Shown: positions 25,815 to 35,520, counted from the stretch's first letter. The stretch is 64,000 bases of DNA from Tissierellia bacterium (GCA_012843025.1 DURT01000011.1:1-64000); one strand, 5' to 3'. Made by a program: numbers and translations. The notes: generated by a model not told the origin, from the sequence alone.

Positions 25815-26056
25815 ATAATATTATATCATAAGTTTCGAATTTTAAAATGGTAATTTTTACAAATTGTCTGTAATTTTTATCCTATAGGTACAGTCACTTT
25901 ATAAAAATATAGTACTCCTGGACGCTGGATTTTTACAAAATTTTAATGCTTTTTTAAGAAAAATATATTATAATCAAGTAATGCCAGCAAATTTTTAAGT
26001 GTTATATGAATATTCCTGATATATTTAAATATATACAAATTGAGGAGATGAAAAAT

Positions 26057-28357
26057 ATGATGTGCTCAGTGTGCAAAAAGAATATAGCCGTGATATATGT
26101 TAATAAAATTGTTGAAGGAAAAATGCAAACCACAGGTTTGTGCATTCCTTGTGCTAAGGACCAGGGTATTGCCCCTCTTGATCAGATAATGAAGCAAAGT
26201 GGAATGAAACCGGAGGATTTTGAAAATATAAACAATCAACTGACAGAAATAATGGGAGATATGGATTTAGATAAATTATCTGCCGAAGACGGAGGACTAG
26301 GTGCCATTATGAACTTAATGAATTCTGCATTTACAGGAAACTCCAATACCTCCAACAATGAATTCCTGCCTTCCCGTGATAAAGACAACGAATATGAAAA
26401 AAGCAGCGGTTCAGGTGCCAAAGTAAAAGAAAAAGTAAAGAGGAAAAAATTCAAATACTTAGACACTTACGGAACAAATTTAACTGATCTGGCACGTAAT
26501 TCAGAATTAGACAGAATTATCGGAAGAGAAAAAGAGATAGACAGGGTTATTCAAATATTAAACCGACGATCTAAAAACAATCCTATTTTAATTGGTGAGC
26601 CTGGAGTAGGAAAAACTGCAATTGCAGAAGGATTAGCTGTAAGAATAGCCCAGCAGAAAGTCCCTGTTAAATTATTTAATACGGAAATTTACCTGCTGGA
26701 CTTAACTGCCATTGTAGCAGGAACCCAGTTTAGAGGTCAATTTGAAGCACGAATGAAAGCTATTATTGATGAGGCAAAAAAGGCCGGCAATATTATAATT
26801 GTTATTGATGAAGTTCACAATATTGTAGGAGCAGGAGAAGCGGAAGGAGGGGCTATGAATGCGGCAAACATCCTTAAACCGGCTCTTGCCAGGGGAGATG
26901 TTCAAATAATCGGAGCCACTACCTTGGATGAATACAGAAAACATATTGAAAAGGATTCGGCCCTTGAAAGAAGATTCCAACCTGTAATGGTTGATGAACC
27001 CTCTATAGAGGATTCTATTGAAATTGTAAAGGGAATTAAAGATTATTACGAACAGTATCACAATGTAAAAATTACCGATGAAGTTGTAAGACAGGCAGTA
27101 CTTATGTCCGAAAGATATATTACCGATAGATTTCTTCCTGATAAAGCAATAGATGTAATCGACGAAGCAGGCTCCAGAGCAAACCTAAAAAACAAAGCTT
27201 TAGTAGAATTAGAAGCTTTGAAGTCAGAATTGACACTAATCAAAGAAATGAAGGAAGAGGCTGCAGAAAATGATGATTATGAAAAGGCTGCAGAACTAAA
27301 GGTAAGAGAAATAAGAATTGAAGATAAAATCAAGGAATTGTCCAAAGAATGCGAAAACATTCTGTTAACGGAAGAAGATATAGCCTATGTTATCGAAGCA
27401 TGGACTAAAATACCTATGCAAAAAATAACTGAGGCGGAAGCAAAGAAATTAATTAATTTAGAAGAAAGGCTGCATAAAAGAGTAATCGGTCAACATCATG
27501 CAGTTTCCAGCCTTGCAAAAGCCATAAGGAGGAACCGTTCCGGATTTAAAAAGAGAAGAAAACCATCTTCCTTTATATTTGTAGGACCTACCGGTGTAGG
27601 AAAAACGGAACTTGCCCGAACACTTGCTTATGAACTCTTTGAAAATGAAGATGCCATGGTTAGATTGGATATGTCCGAATACATGGAGAAACACACAGTT
27701 TCCAAACTTATAGGAGCCCCTCCCGGATATGTAGGTTTCGACCAGGCAGGATTCCTTACAGAGAAAATAAGAAGAAAGCCTTATTCAGTAATTTTATTGG
27801 ATGAAATTGAAAAGGCTCATCAGGACGTATTTAATATATTGCTGCAAATATTAGAAGACGGAAGACTTACAGACAACCAGGGAAGAACGGTAAACTTTGA
27901 AAATACGGTAATTATAATGACGTCAAATGCAGGGACATCCTTTAAGAGCAACAAAATTGGCTTTGGAAACGAAGAATACGAAGAAATGGAATCAAAGGTA
28001 AAAGATGCATTAAGACAAACTTTCAGACCTGAATTCTTAAATCGTATAGATGATATTATCGTATTCAATCAATTAAACAAGGAAGAATTAAGTCAAATAG
28101 TTGATTTAATGCTTAAGGAAGTAATAGAAGAAGCTGAGGAAAAGAAAATTACTTTAAGAGTTTCTGATAAAATGAAAGCTCACATACTTGAAAAGGGTTA
28201 TAATACTAAGTATGGTGCAAGGCCTTTGAGACGTGCTATTCAAAAATATGTGGAAGATGAAATAGCAGAAGCATATTTAAGAGGTACTATAAAAGAAAAT
28301 TCCCTGGTAAATATAGATGTTAATGAAGAAGGAAAGACGGAATTAACTATAATTTAA
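26057..28357 (+). CDS. ClpE/ClpC-type AAA+ unfoldase with N-terminal zinc finger
   Basis: A 766-residue Hsp100 ATPase that unfolds proteins, usually for ClpP. An N-terminal zinc finger (CSVCKKN...CIPCAKD) replaces the Clp-N repeats, as in ClpE. Two AAA+ modules follow: Walker [14 protein letters not shown] and [12 protein letters not shown], Walker B IIVIDEVH and ILLDEIEK, with a UVR-type coiled-coil segment between. The start at 26057 follows GAGGAG by 9 nt; an ATG 51 bases upstream has no site. It is monocistronic. Confidence 0.92.
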   Translation: MMCSVCKKNIAVIYVNKIVEGKMQTTGLCIPCAKDQGIAPLDQIMKQSGMKPEDFENINNQLTEIMGDMDLDKLSAEDGGLGAIMNLMNSAFTGNSNTSNNEFLPSRDKDNEYEKSSGSGAKVKEKVKRKKFKYLDTYGTNLTDLARNSELDRIIGREKEIDRVIQILNRRSKNNPILIGEPGVGKTAIAEGLAVRIAQQKVPVKLFNTEIYLLDLTAIVAGTQFRGQFEARMKAIIDEAKKAGNIIIVIDEVHNIVGAGEAEGGAMNAANILKPALARGDVQIIGATTLDEYRKHIEKDSALERRFQPVMVDEPSIEDSIEIVKGIKDYYEQYHNVKITDEVVRQAVLMSERYITDRFLPDKAIDVIDEAGSRANLKNKALVELEALKSELTLIKEMKEEAAENDDYEKAAELKVREIRIEDKIKELSKECENILLTEEDIAYVIEAWTKIPMQKITEAEAKKLINLEERLHKRVIGQHHAVSSLAKAIRRNRSGFKKRRKPSSFIFVGPTGVGKTELARTLAYELFENEDAMVRLDMSEYMEKHTVSKLIGAPPGYVGFDQAGFLTEKIRRKPYSVILLDEIEKAHQDVFNILLQILEDGRLTDNQGRTVNFENTVIIMTSNAGTSFKSNKIGFGNEEYEEMESKVKDALRQTFRPEFLNRIDDIIVFNQLNKEELSQIVDLMLKEVIEEAEEKKITLRVSDKMKAHILEKGYNTKYGARPLRRAIQKYVEDEIAEAYLRGTIKENSLVNIDVNEEGKTELTII

Positions 28358-28377
28358 AAAATGTCCCCATAGATCTA

Positions 28378-28418
28378 TCCCCATAACGGACATTATTTGT
28401 CCATTATGGGGATTTATA
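28378..28418 (+). terminator. Terminator after the ClpE-like gene
   Basis: CCCCATAA CGGACA ... TGTCC A TTATGGGG followed by ATTTATATT. The flanking ATGTCC/GGACAT pairing suggests it is related to the GGGAC palindromes found elsewhere in the window. Confidence 0.7.
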
Positions 28419-28440
28419 TTAATATATTTGGAGGACACAA

Positions 28441-29283
28441 CTATTTATTTAAAAATCCTATTCCTAAAACTCCGGGGCCTGCGTGAGTTCCAATAACAGG
28501 CCCTATTTCCTGTTCAATTATATTTTTTATATTGTATTTCTTTTCTATTGTTTCCCTTAAAGCCTTTAACTGATCCAAGGCATCTCCATGGAATAGAAGC
28601 ACCGTTTTATCAGACAAATCGTAGTTATTTTTCTCAATCCATTTATCAAACCATTTAATGGTTTTATTTTTACCCCGTATTTTTTCTATAACATTCAATT
28701 TTCCGTCCTTGATTTCAATAATTGGCTTTATATTTAAGAGGGAGCCAACCACTGCCTGACCTTTTGAAAGTCTTCCTCCTTTTTCAAGATACTTAAGGGT
28801 ATCTAAGGCGGCTACTGCTACAATGTTACCTTTTACTTTTTCCAGCTCACTTACTACTTCTTCAATAGTTTTGTCCTCATTAACTAATTTAATAGCTTCC
28901 AGAATAAGAGCAAAGGAACCTAAGCAAACACTTTTAGAATCAATAATATGGATATGGTCGCTGCCTATCATTTCTTTTGCCATTCTTGCAGAATCACAAG
29001 TACCGGACAATTCTGATGCCAAAAATATACCTAAAACTTGGTCTCCTTCAGCTAATATCTCATTGAAGGCTTCTACAAAAGCTCCCGGAGACACTAGGGT
29101 TGTAGTAGGAAGTTTTTCTGCAAGGGAAAGCTTTTTAAAAAATTCTGAAGAACTTAATTCAACTTTGTCTAAATAAGACCCATCTTCAAAATTTACAGTT
29201 AAGGGTACCATTTTAATATTATACTTTTCGATAATATCTTGTGTCACATCTGATGTGCTGTCTATTACAATTCTTATACTCAT
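28441..29283 (-). CDS. DegV family fatty-acid-binding protein
   Basis: A 280-residue DegV protein; relatives bind long-chain fatty acids and hand them to the FakA kinase. IVIDSTSDV at the N-terminus, TTTLVSPGAF, LASELSGTCDSARMA and the C-terminal IGPVIGTHAGPGVLGIGF are family marks. The start at 29283 has AGAGAGG 6 nt upstream; the ATG 30 bases earlier has none. Its neighbour is a FabT-like regulator, so both may concern fatty acids. Confidence 0.92.
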   Translation of the reverse strand: MSIRIVIDSTSDVTQDIIEKYNIKMVPLTVNFEDGSYLDKVELSSSEFFKKLSLAEKLPTTTLVSPGAFVEAFNEILAEGDQVLGIFLASELSGTCDSARMAKEMIGSDHIHIIDSKSVCLGSFALILEAIKLVNEDKTIEEVVSELEKVKGNIVAVAALDTLKYLEKGGRLSKGQAVVGSLLNIKPIIEIKDGKLNVIEKIRGKNKTIKWFDKWIEKNNYDLSDKTVLLFHGDALDQLKALRETIEKKYNIKNIIEQEIGPVIGTHAGPGVLGIGFLNK

Positions 29284-29350
29284 AATTAGCCTCTCTTTAT
29301 ATTTTATATTCAAATATTTTGATTTATAAAGTAATTTTCTATAAAAATTA

Positions 29351-29387
29351 GGGACATTCCTCCTTCCACCACCTAGGAGGTGTCCCC
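29351..29387. repeat. GGGACA...TGTCCC palindromic repeat
   Basis: GGGACA (29351-29356) pairs with TGTCCC (29381-29386), with inner CCTCC/GGAGG pairing. Similar elements occur at 30571-30595 and 63775-63821, all intergenic. Confidence 0.6.
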
Positions 29388-29413
29388 ATTAATGGGGGGA
29401 TGGTACTACAGGT

Positions 29414-29860
29414 CTATACAAAATTATATTTTTCATTAAAAAAATTATCTATATCTGAAAGGACTTTTATCAGAACTTCTTCCTCATGACTGTTTAAACG
29501 TTTAAGAGCACTGGTTACCAAATCTTTATGGAAATCTTCATGAGCCTTAAATGCCTTTCTTCCCTTTTCCGTCAGCTTAATTTTTACCACTCGTCTATCT
29601 TCTGCTGAACGGCGCCTTACTACATATCCTTTTTTTATTAGATTATCTATTGCTGTTGTTAAGGTTCCTGATGTAACTTTTAGTGCCTTAGCTGTATCTG
29701 ACATGGTGCGTTCATTTGTTAATCCTATATTGTCAATTACATGCATTTCTGAGATGGATAAATCAGAAAATTCTCCAACCTTAAGACATTTTTCCTCTAT
29801 ATCAAGTACATTTGCAAAAAGCCTTACCAATATTTCATTTACTGTTGCTGCATTGCTCAT
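29414..29860 (-). CDS. fabT: MarR-family regulator, FabT-like
   Basis: A 148-residue MarR regulator. A winged helix is seen at about 45-110 (SDTAKALKVTSGTLTTAIDNLIKKGYV, then RRRSAEDRRVVKIKLTEKG). FabT represses fatty-acid synthesis genes when acyl-ACP is abundant. The assignment rests on the promoter: TTTGATTATCAAA 18 bases before the start equals the core of the FabT operator, so it should autoregulate. No fab genes lie next to it here. Confidence 0.8.
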   Translation of the reverse strand: MSNAATVNEILVRLFANVLDIEEKCLKVGEFSDLSISEMHVIDNIGLTNERTMSDTAKALKVTSGTLTTAIDNLIKKGYVVRRRSAEDRRVVKIKLTEKGRKAFKAHEDFHKDLVTSALKRLNSHEEEVLIKVLSDIDNFFNEKYNFV

Positions 29861-29877
29861 TAAACCACCCCAATTAC

Positions 29878-29890
29878 TTTGATAATCAAA
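29878..29890. promoter_or_regulatory. FabT-type operator
   Basis: TTTGATAATCAAA (a perfect palindrome around one central base) lies 18 bases upstream of the MarR gene and matches the known FabT motif core. Confidence 0.8.
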
Positions 29891-29921
29891 TTATATTTGC
29901 AAAAATTCTATTTGTCAAGCA

Positions 29922-30509
29922 TTAATTATGAATAGTATATCTCCATAAAAAATCTTTTGCTTCTTCCGCATAATCTATATTTATTCTTTTACTTCTTTTT
30001 ACTTCAAAATTCCTGTATCCATCATCTTCAACATATATTTCATTACCTGTCAAATCAGTTCCGTAGTGTTCCTTTGTTATTTTCAATGCATTACATAATT
30101 TTCCGGGACCGTTTGAGAGATTTTTTCTCTGATACTTTGTTAGTTCCTTTAACGGTTTATTGTATCTGTTTAGACACATTGCTTCAATATTTTCTAAAGG
30201 ATCCACCCCTCTTATTAAAACAGCACCGCCTTTTCCTTCTTCCTCTGTTACGAAATTCAGGCAATAATACATGCCATAAATTAAGTAGACATATACATAG
30301 CCAGGAGGGCCAAATATAATTTGGGTACGGGGTGTTATTTTTCCCCCATATCCGTGACAGGCTTTATCAATTTCTGCTATATATGCTTCTGTTTCAATAA
30401 TTCTTGATTTAATTAATACTCCATCATATTTTCTGACCAATACTTTTCCTATAAGGTCTTCTGCCACGATTCGTGTATCTCTGTTATAAAAGTCTCTGTT
30501 AAGTTTCAT
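29922..30509 (-). CDS. 3-methyladenine DNA glycosylase (AAG/MPG type)
   Basis: A 195-residue alkyl-adenine glycosylase that excises alkylated purines. The conserved block ETEAYIAEIDKACHGYGGKITPRT contains the catalytic Glu and family-specific residues; YVYLIYGMYYCLN and GPGKLCNALKI follow as expected. AAGGAG lies 5 nt before the ATG. A single gene. Confidence 0.94.
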   Translation of the reverse strand: MKLNRDFYNRDTRIVAEDLIGKVLVRKYDGVLIKSRIIETEAYIAEIDKACHGYGGKITPRTQIIFGPPGYVYVYLIYGMYYCLNFVTEEEGKGGAVLIRGVDPLENIEAMCLNRYNKPLKELTKYQRKNLSNGPGKLCNALKITKEHYGTDLTGNEIYVEDDGYRNFEVKRSKRINIDYAEEAKDFLWRYTIHN

Positions 30510-30570
30510 AGTACTCCTTTTTACAGGTGTATCTTTAGGATAAGCATGAAGGAATATCCTCCATTTTAGA

Positions 30571-30595
30571 GGGACACACCTTAAAGGAATGTCCC
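30571..30595. repeat. GGGACA...TGTCCC palindromic repeat
   Basis: GGGACA (30571-30576) and TGTCCC (30590-30595) around a 13-base centre between the tatD stop and the glycosylase gene; same class as the element at 29351. Confidence 0.55.
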
Positions 30596-30601
30596 TACCA
30601 A

Positions 30602-31381
30602 CTAATTCTTAATATTAAATAATGTTTTAAAGTTTTGATTAGTTTTTTCTGCTACCTCATCAAGGGATACATTTCTTATTTCCGCTATTTCCTCCGCTAC
30701 AAACCTTACGTACATAGGCTCATTCCTCTTGCCCCTGAAGGGTTCAGGTGTTAAATAGGGAGAATCGGTTTCTATAAGGAGTTTGTCAAAGGGGATTTCC
30801 TTTGCCACTAACTTAGGTACCCTTGCTTTTCTAAAGGTAACAGGCCCGGCTAATGAAATATAAAATCCTAATTTAATAAATTCTCTTGCCATTTCCACAC
30901 TTCCGGAATAACAGTGGAGAACTCCCCTTGCTCCGTCATAGTGCTCTTCCTTCATAATTCTCAAAAGATCCTCATGAGCATCTCTGTCATGGACTATGTA
31001 GGGTAAATCCAACTCCTTTGCCAGCCTTATCTGTTCCCTGAACCACTTTTTCTGAACATCTCTTTCAGAATTGTTATAATAGTAGTCTAAGCCTATTTCC
31101 CCAATGGCTACTACCTTCTTACTTTTAGCCAATTCCCTGAATATATTCATAGTTTCATCATCCATATATTTTGTATCGTGAGGATGACATCCTACGGCTG
31201 CATATATATTAGGATATTTTTCAGCTATTTCCACTGCTTTTTTTGAAGATTTTAAATCTGCACCAGGATTCAACACTGCTTCTATGCCATCGTCGTGTAA
31301 GTATCTAATTATTTCATCCCTGTCTTTATTAAATCTTTTATCATCTAAATGTGCATGACTGTCAATAAATTTACTTGCCAC
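30602..31381 (-). CDS. tatD: TatD family metal-dependent hydrolase/DNase
   Basis: A 259-residue TatD TIM-barrel nuclease. Metal ligands can be seen in DSHAHLDD (H-x-H), GEIGLDYY, the VHDRDAHED segment, HCYSGS and ETDSPYLTP. The start is GTG at 31381 with AGGA 8-10 nt upstream; it overlaps the upstream membrane-protein gene by 11 bases and is co-transcribed with it. Confidence 0.93.
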   Translation of the reverse strand: MASKFIDSHAHLDDKRFNKDRDEIIRYLHDDGIEAVLNPGADLKSSKKAVEIAEKYPNIYAAVGCHPHDTKYMDDETMNIFRELAKSKKVVAIGEIGLDYYYNNSERDVQKKWFREQIRLAKELDLPYIVHDRDAHEDLLRIMKEEHYDGARGVLHCYSGSVEMAREFIKLGFYISLAGPVTFRKARVPKLVAKEIPFDKLLIETDSPYLTPEPFRGKRNEPMYVRFVAEEIAEIRNVSLDEVAEKTNQNFKTLFNIKN

Positions 31382-31919
31382 TTTTCTTTCCTTTCTTTTT
31401 ATTAATTTTATATGTTTTTACTATTTCTTTAAATTCCTCTAACTGAGGGTCATCTTTCAAAAATGTAACTGTAGTAGTTGTATCTCTTGAGTAACTTAAA
31501 TGTACAATTTTAGCCTTTATTCTATTTTTATTGTCCGGTTTAAGATAATTAACGGATTTAATATTTTCCCATCTTATGAGATAGGAACGTTTATGTATTC
31601 CTAAGGTTGATACCCTGGTCTTTTTTGATAGGGGTATGTACAAAATAATCATTAAAACCGGCAATACTCCCATAACAGCAACATTTTCAAAGGTGAAAAT
31701 CCCTGTTCTGATCATTCCCAATACTAAAGCTCCCGTAGCTACAATCATGAATACCATTACCAGGCTGCTGGTTAAATGAACTAGCTTATCGTCGTTGTTT
31801 AAATAAAGAAGTATTTTAATATTTTCCTTCTTATAGTTAATATTATCCCTTATATTTGAGTAAATAAAATATATTACTACGATAAACATTAATGGATAAA
31901 GTATGGATGATGCCTTCAT
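31371..31919 (-). CDS. Membrane protein with PH-like C-terminal domain
   Basis: A 182-residue protein: one N-terminal membrane helix (about 7-24), two more at about 50-72 and 78-98, then a soluble beta-rich domain (about 100-172) with WENIKSVNYLKPDNKNR that resembles DUF5673/PH-like domains. The very basic end (KKKGKKSGK) would face the cytoplasm. Function unknown. It lies in an operon with tatD. Confidence 0.75.
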   Translation of the reverse strand: MKASSILYPLMFIVVIYFIYSNIRDNINYKKENIKILLYLNNDDKLVHLTSSLVMVFMIVATGALVLGMIRTGIFTFENVAVMGVLPVLMIILYIPLSKKTRVSTLGIHKRSYLIRWENIKSVNYLKPDNKNRIKAKIVHLSYSRDTTTTVTFLKDDPQLEEFKEIVKTYKINKKKGKKSGK

Positions 31920-32000
31920 TGTAAAATCCTCTCTCTTTTGATAAATTTCTGTTTAAGTTTAACATAATATCCTTCATCTTTCAAGATATGTATTATTATA

Positions 32001-32020
32001 AAAACCCGCTTCTGCGGGCT
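32001..32020 (-). terminator. Terminator after the dipeptidase gene
   Basis: On the minus strand GCCCGC, loop AGAA, GCGGGT followed by TTTT, 25 bases after the dipeptidase stop. Confidence 0.85.
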
Positions 32021-32043
32021 TATAAAAAAATTATAATATATTA

Positions 32044-33024
32044 TCAAGAAGACAATATTTCTTTGATAATCCTGTGGAAATTCTTGTAGGCAACCTTCTC
32101 TATTTCATCCTTATGAAAACCCACCCTTTCCATTTCCCGGATGAAGTTATAAGTTTTAGAAGCATCCTCCAAGCCTTTTGTATATGAAGTTTCTTGTAAC
32201 CTAAAACCGCTCATAACCTCATCATCAATGAAATCGCAATAATCCATACCTATTCCCACATGGTCAATACCCATCACTTCAACCATATGGACAACGTGTT
32301 GCACTAAGGTATTTAGGTTTTGTTTTTCAACATCCTTATGAATAAATTGATTAAAGGAGTTTATGCCAACTACTCCTTTTATATCAGCAATAATTCTTAA
32401 TTGTTCATCACTTAAATTTCTGGGTACATTACATATGGACTTGCAATTTGAATGAGAAGCAATAAAGGGCTTATCAGTTATATTTACCAGATCCCAAAAA
32501 GATTTCTCATTTAAATGAGAAACATCCAATAGCATCTTATTATCATTTATCTTTTTAACTGCCTCTTTACCAACAGGTGTTAACCCTCTGACAGGATTGC
32601 CTCTCACACCTGTTGCCAATGCATTTTCTTCGTTCCATGTTAAGCTAACATGTCTGAACCCCAACTCATAAAAATAATCAATTAAACTTAAGTTTTCTCC
32701 AATGCTGCTAAGACCTTCCAAACCCATAAATACATATATTTTCTTTTCCTTCAGTGCTTTTTCAATGTCCTCATAGGACTTGGCTATAAATATTAAGTCC
32801 TGGCAGTAATTTAATTCCATATTAATGGAGTCCATAATCTCCATGGTTGTTTTATAGGGATCTTCAAGGCGGGAAGAATCTAACCATATAACAAAAATAC
32901 TTCCTGCTATTTTACCTTCTTTTAATTTGTTAAAATGATACTTTCTTATTATGTTTTTTTCCCCTTTTAAGGTACGTGTATACACATCCGTCCAAATATC
33001 CGAGTGACAATCAAAAATATGCAT
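32044..33024 (-). CDS. M19 family membrane-type dipeptidase
   Basis: A 326-residue zinc dipeptidase. HIFDCHSDIW carries the first metal ligands, MGLEGL the bridging Glu, DVSHLNEKSFWD and ASHSNC the histidines, and GIGMDYCDFID the final loop. Such enzymes cleave dipeptides including those with a D-residue at the C-terminus. GGGAG lies 5 nt before the ATG at 33024. It follows an ABC permease/ATPase pair by 55 bases and is probably in the same unit. Confidence 0.92.
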   Translation of the reverse strand: MHIFDCHSDIWTDVYTRTLKGEKNIIRKYHFNKLKEGKIAGSIFVIWLDSSRLEDPYKTTMEIMDSINMELNYCQDLIFIAKSYEDIEKALKEKKIYVFMGLEGLSSIGENLSLIDYFYELGFRHVSLTWNEENALATGVRGNPVRGLTPVGKEAVKKINDNKMLLDVSHLNEKSFWDLVNITDKPFIASHSNCKSICNVPRNLSDEQLRIIADIKGVVGINSFNQFIHKDVEKQNLNTLVQHVVHMVEVMGIDHVGIGMDYCDFIDDEVMSGFRLQETSYTKGLEDASKTYNFIREMERVGFHKDEIEKVAYKNFHRIIKEILSS

Positions 33025-33079
33025 ATCTTCTCCCATACTTGTATATTTGTTTCATTATATATTAGATCTCTATTTATTA

Positions 33080-33895
33080 TCAATACTTTATTAGCTTTTT
33101 TTCAAGCCAGGCAGCAAAGAAATACATTATGGCAGCAACTACACCTAGGACGAAAACTCCCATCATTACCAGGTCTAATTTAAATGTTTGACTGCCGTAA
33201 AGTATCAAGTATCCTATTCCAGCTTTTGAAACCAAGAATTCTCCTACAATGACACCAATCCAGGATAACCCTATATTAACCTTTATAACGCTCATAATAT
33301 TGGGGAAATTGGCAGGGATTATTACTTTTTTCAATATTTGAAACTTGTTTGCTCCAAATGTTTTTAGAAGAATAATCTTATCTTTTTCAACATTTACAAA
33401 TCCTGTATACAATGTCATAGTTGTAACGATAACAGATATAGAGGCAGCTGTAACCACTATGCCGGAAAAACCCATTCCTGCCCACAGAATAATAATAGGA
33501 GCCAAAGCAGTCTTAGGAAGACTGTTTAAAATAACCATGTAGGGATCCATTATCTTTGCTAATCTTTCAAACCACCATAAAAGCACCGCAGCCATTAAAC
33601 CAACTATAGTGCCTGCAAAAAATCCCACGATAGTTTCCATTGTTGAAATGTAAAGATGTTTAAATAAGCTTCCGTCTTTTATAAACCTTATAATAAGTTC
33701 AAAAATTGCTCCGGGACTGCTGGTAAGAAATGTATCTATGAAATTATGCCTTGCTGCTAATTCCCATAATATAATACTCATTACAAACAACAAAACCTGG
33801 GATATTTTTATAAAGAGTTGTTCCTTTTTAATTGACTGCAAATACTCTCCTTGTTCCTTTGAAATACTTAGTATGGGCTCATTCTTCTTCAACAT
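33080..33895 (-). CDS. ABC transporter permease (SsuC/TauC family)
   Basis: A 271-residue permease with about six membrane helices and the EAA-like loop (ILLKTFGANKFQILKKVIIPANFPNI), as in the nitrate/sulfonate/taurine importer family. Its start lies 17 bases inside the ATPase gene. No substrate-binding protein gene is found nearby, so the ligand is unknown. Confidence 0.88.
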   Translation of the reverse strand: MLKKNEPILSISKEQGEYLQSIKKEQLFIKISQVLLFVMSIILWELAARHNFIDTFLTSSPGAIFELIIRFIKDGSLFKHLYISTMETIVGFFAGTIVGLMAAVLLWWFERLAKIMDPYMVILNSLPKTALAPIIILWAGMGFSGIVVTAASISVIVTTMTLYTGFVNVEKDKIILLKTFGANKFQILKKVIIPANFPNIMSVIKVNIGLSWIGVIVGEFLVSKAGIGYLILYGSQTFKLDLVMMGVFVLGVVAAIMYFFAAWLEKKLIKY

Positions 33896-34634
33896 CTAAA
33901 TCCCTCCATATATTTCTGAAATATTCACCAAAAGCTAGTGTGTTTCTGCATTGCATGGGTGTTCTTTCCCCAGGACACTCATCAAACTCAATTATATATT
34001 CCTTCTTTACTTTAGCAGGTCTTTCCGTAAAAACTATTACCCTGTCAGAAATACTTACGGCTTCCGGAATATCGTGAGTTACTAATATTGTACTTATTTT
34101 TTCACTCCTTAGAATTCTCCCCACTTCATCTCCTATTGACAACCTGGTCTGGTAATCCAAAGCAGAAAAAGGTTCATCTAAAAGAAGTAAATCTGGTTCA
34201 ATAGCTAAAGTACGCACTAAGGCAGCCCTTTGTCTCATTCCTCCGGATAATTGGCTGGGAAAATGGTTTTTGAAATTTATTAACCCGTACTTCTCAAGCA
34301 TATTCAATACTTTTCTTTTATTTTCTTCAGTATCCATCTTTTTTACTTCCAAACCTAAAATACAATTTTTATAAATATTTCTCCATTCATACAGTTGGTC
34401 TTTTTGAAACATGAAACCTATGCTGTTTGTATTAACAATTATTTCACCTTCAGAAGGTTTCTCCAAGCCGGCTATTAAGGCTAGGACCGTTGATTTTCCC
34501 GAACCAGAGGGACCAACTATGGAAACTATCTCTCCTTTCTTAACTTTAAAGGATAAATCCTCAACTGCCTTAGTTTCATTATTTATTGTATGAAATCTTT
34601 TAGAGATATTCTTCAGTTCACAAATGTATTCCAT
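33879..34634 (-). CDS. ABC transporter ATP-binding protein (SsuB/TauB family)
   Basis: A 251-residue ATPase: Walker A GPSGSGKST, the Q-loop MFQKDQLYEW, signature LSGGMRQRAAL, Walker B LLLLDEPFSALD and the switch His in VTHDIPEA. GGAGG lies 5 nt before the ATG at 34634; an upstream ATG overlaps the site. It pairs with the permease that follows. Confidence 0.92.
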   Translation of the reverse strand: MEYICELKNISKRFHTINNETKAVEDLSFKVKKGEIVSIVGPSGSGKSTVLALIAGLEKPSEGEIIVNTNSIGFMFQKDQLYEWRNIYKNCILGLEVKKMDTEENKRKVLNMLEKYGLINFKNHFPSQLSGGMRQRAALVRTLAIEPDLLLLDEPFSALDYQTRLSIGDEVGRILRSEKISTILVTHDIPEAVSISDRVIVFTERPAKVKKEYIIEFDECPGERTPMQCRNTLAFGEYFRNIWRDLDVEEE

Positions 34635-34827
34635 ATTTACCTCCATGGGACCCAATACTCTTTATCCTATGTTATTCATTTTTTCTAAATAAGTTAATGA
34701 TATATAAAATTAAATACCTATAGGAGATCTCTTAAATCCATGAGCTTTCTACAGAGGTATGTTCTTTTATAGATAATTAAGTAATAATTTTATTAGTTTT
34801 TGCAAAACTATGAAGGAGGAGGTAATT

Positions 34828-34956
34828 ATGTTTAAGAAATTGACAAATAAGCTTAAGATGAGAAATAAGAGACAAAAAAATCCTGGCAATGTTTATATTC
34901 CCAAGGAATTTGAAGTTGAAGAAAGAAAAAAAGACGTAGATGCAAATGAAAAGTAG
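34828..34956 (+). CDS. Small basic/acidic protein, 42 residues
   Basis: ATG at 34828 is preceded by a very strong AAGGAGGAGG site (4 nt spacing) and opens a 42-codon frame: a lysine-rich amphipathic first half (FKKLTNKLKMRNKRQKN), then VYIPKEFEVEERKKD. No family is recognised. A terminator 32 bases after the stop shows it is a separate transcript. It lies beside the iron regulator and feo genes but points towards the regulator. Confidence 0.65.
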   Translation: MFKKLTNKLKMRNKRQKNPGNVYIPKEFEVEERKKDVDANEK

Positions 34957-34987
34957 TAAAGATGCTATTATAATTGAATACTAAACT

Positions 34988-35021
34988 GAAAAACAATGGA
35001 AGATTGATTCCATTGTTTTTC
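34988..35021. terminator. Bidirectional terminator
   Basis: GAAAAACAATGGAA and TTCCATTGTTTTTC around a 6-base loop, between the 42-residue gene and the converging DtxR-family gene; T-rich on both strands. Confidence 0.88.
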
Positions 35022-35022
35022 A

Positions 35023-35469
35023 TTACTTGTAATAATTATCTTTAAATTCGTCACATTTTTTCAAAAATGTTGTGAGTTTTTTAATTTTATCCAAGACGTC
35101 ATCATTTACCCCATGTTCAAGTATTTCTGTCTGTTCCAAAATATTTTTTTCTACACCTATACATTCTAAAAATTCATAAATGGTTTTATGTCTGTCCAGC
35201 AATTTTCTTCCTAATTCTTTCCCTTTTTTCGTAAGATTTATATATCCGTATTTTTCATAAAACACATATCCTACTTTGGCCAGCCTTTTTAACATTTTTG
35301 TAGTGGAGGGAGGCTGTACATTTAAGGCCTGGGACAAATCACTTACCCTTACTTCTTCAGACTTTTCTGATAATCTGAATATCATTTCAATATAATCTTC
35401 CATGGAAGATGAAAGATTTTCCTCATTTTTAATTTTATATCCTTTAAGGGTATAGAATTCTTCCTTCAT
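35023..35469 (-). CDS. DtxR/MntR family metalloregulator
   Basis: A 148-residue iron/manganese-dependent repressor. The N-terminal winged helix runs SSSMEDYIEMIFRLSEKSEEVRVSDLS with LNVQPPSTTKMLKRL as recognition helix; the dimerisation part holds the metal-ligand type ILEHGVNDDVLDKI. It lacks a C-terminal SH3-like domain. It is divergent from feoAB with a perfect palindrome between, so it probably represses iron uptake and itself. Confidence 0.9.
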   Translation of the reverse strand: MKEEFYTLKGYKIKNEENLSSSMEDYIEMIFRLSEKSEEVRVSDLSQALNVQPPSTTKMLKRLAKVGYVFYEKYGYINLTKKGKELGRKLLDRHKTIYEFLECIGVEKNILEQTEILEHGVNDDVLDKIKKLTTFLKKCDEFKDNYYK

Positions 35470-35520
35470 AACCTCCCCCTTAGTGTCAAAATTCGATTAT
35501 TGTCATAATATAGTTCTATA

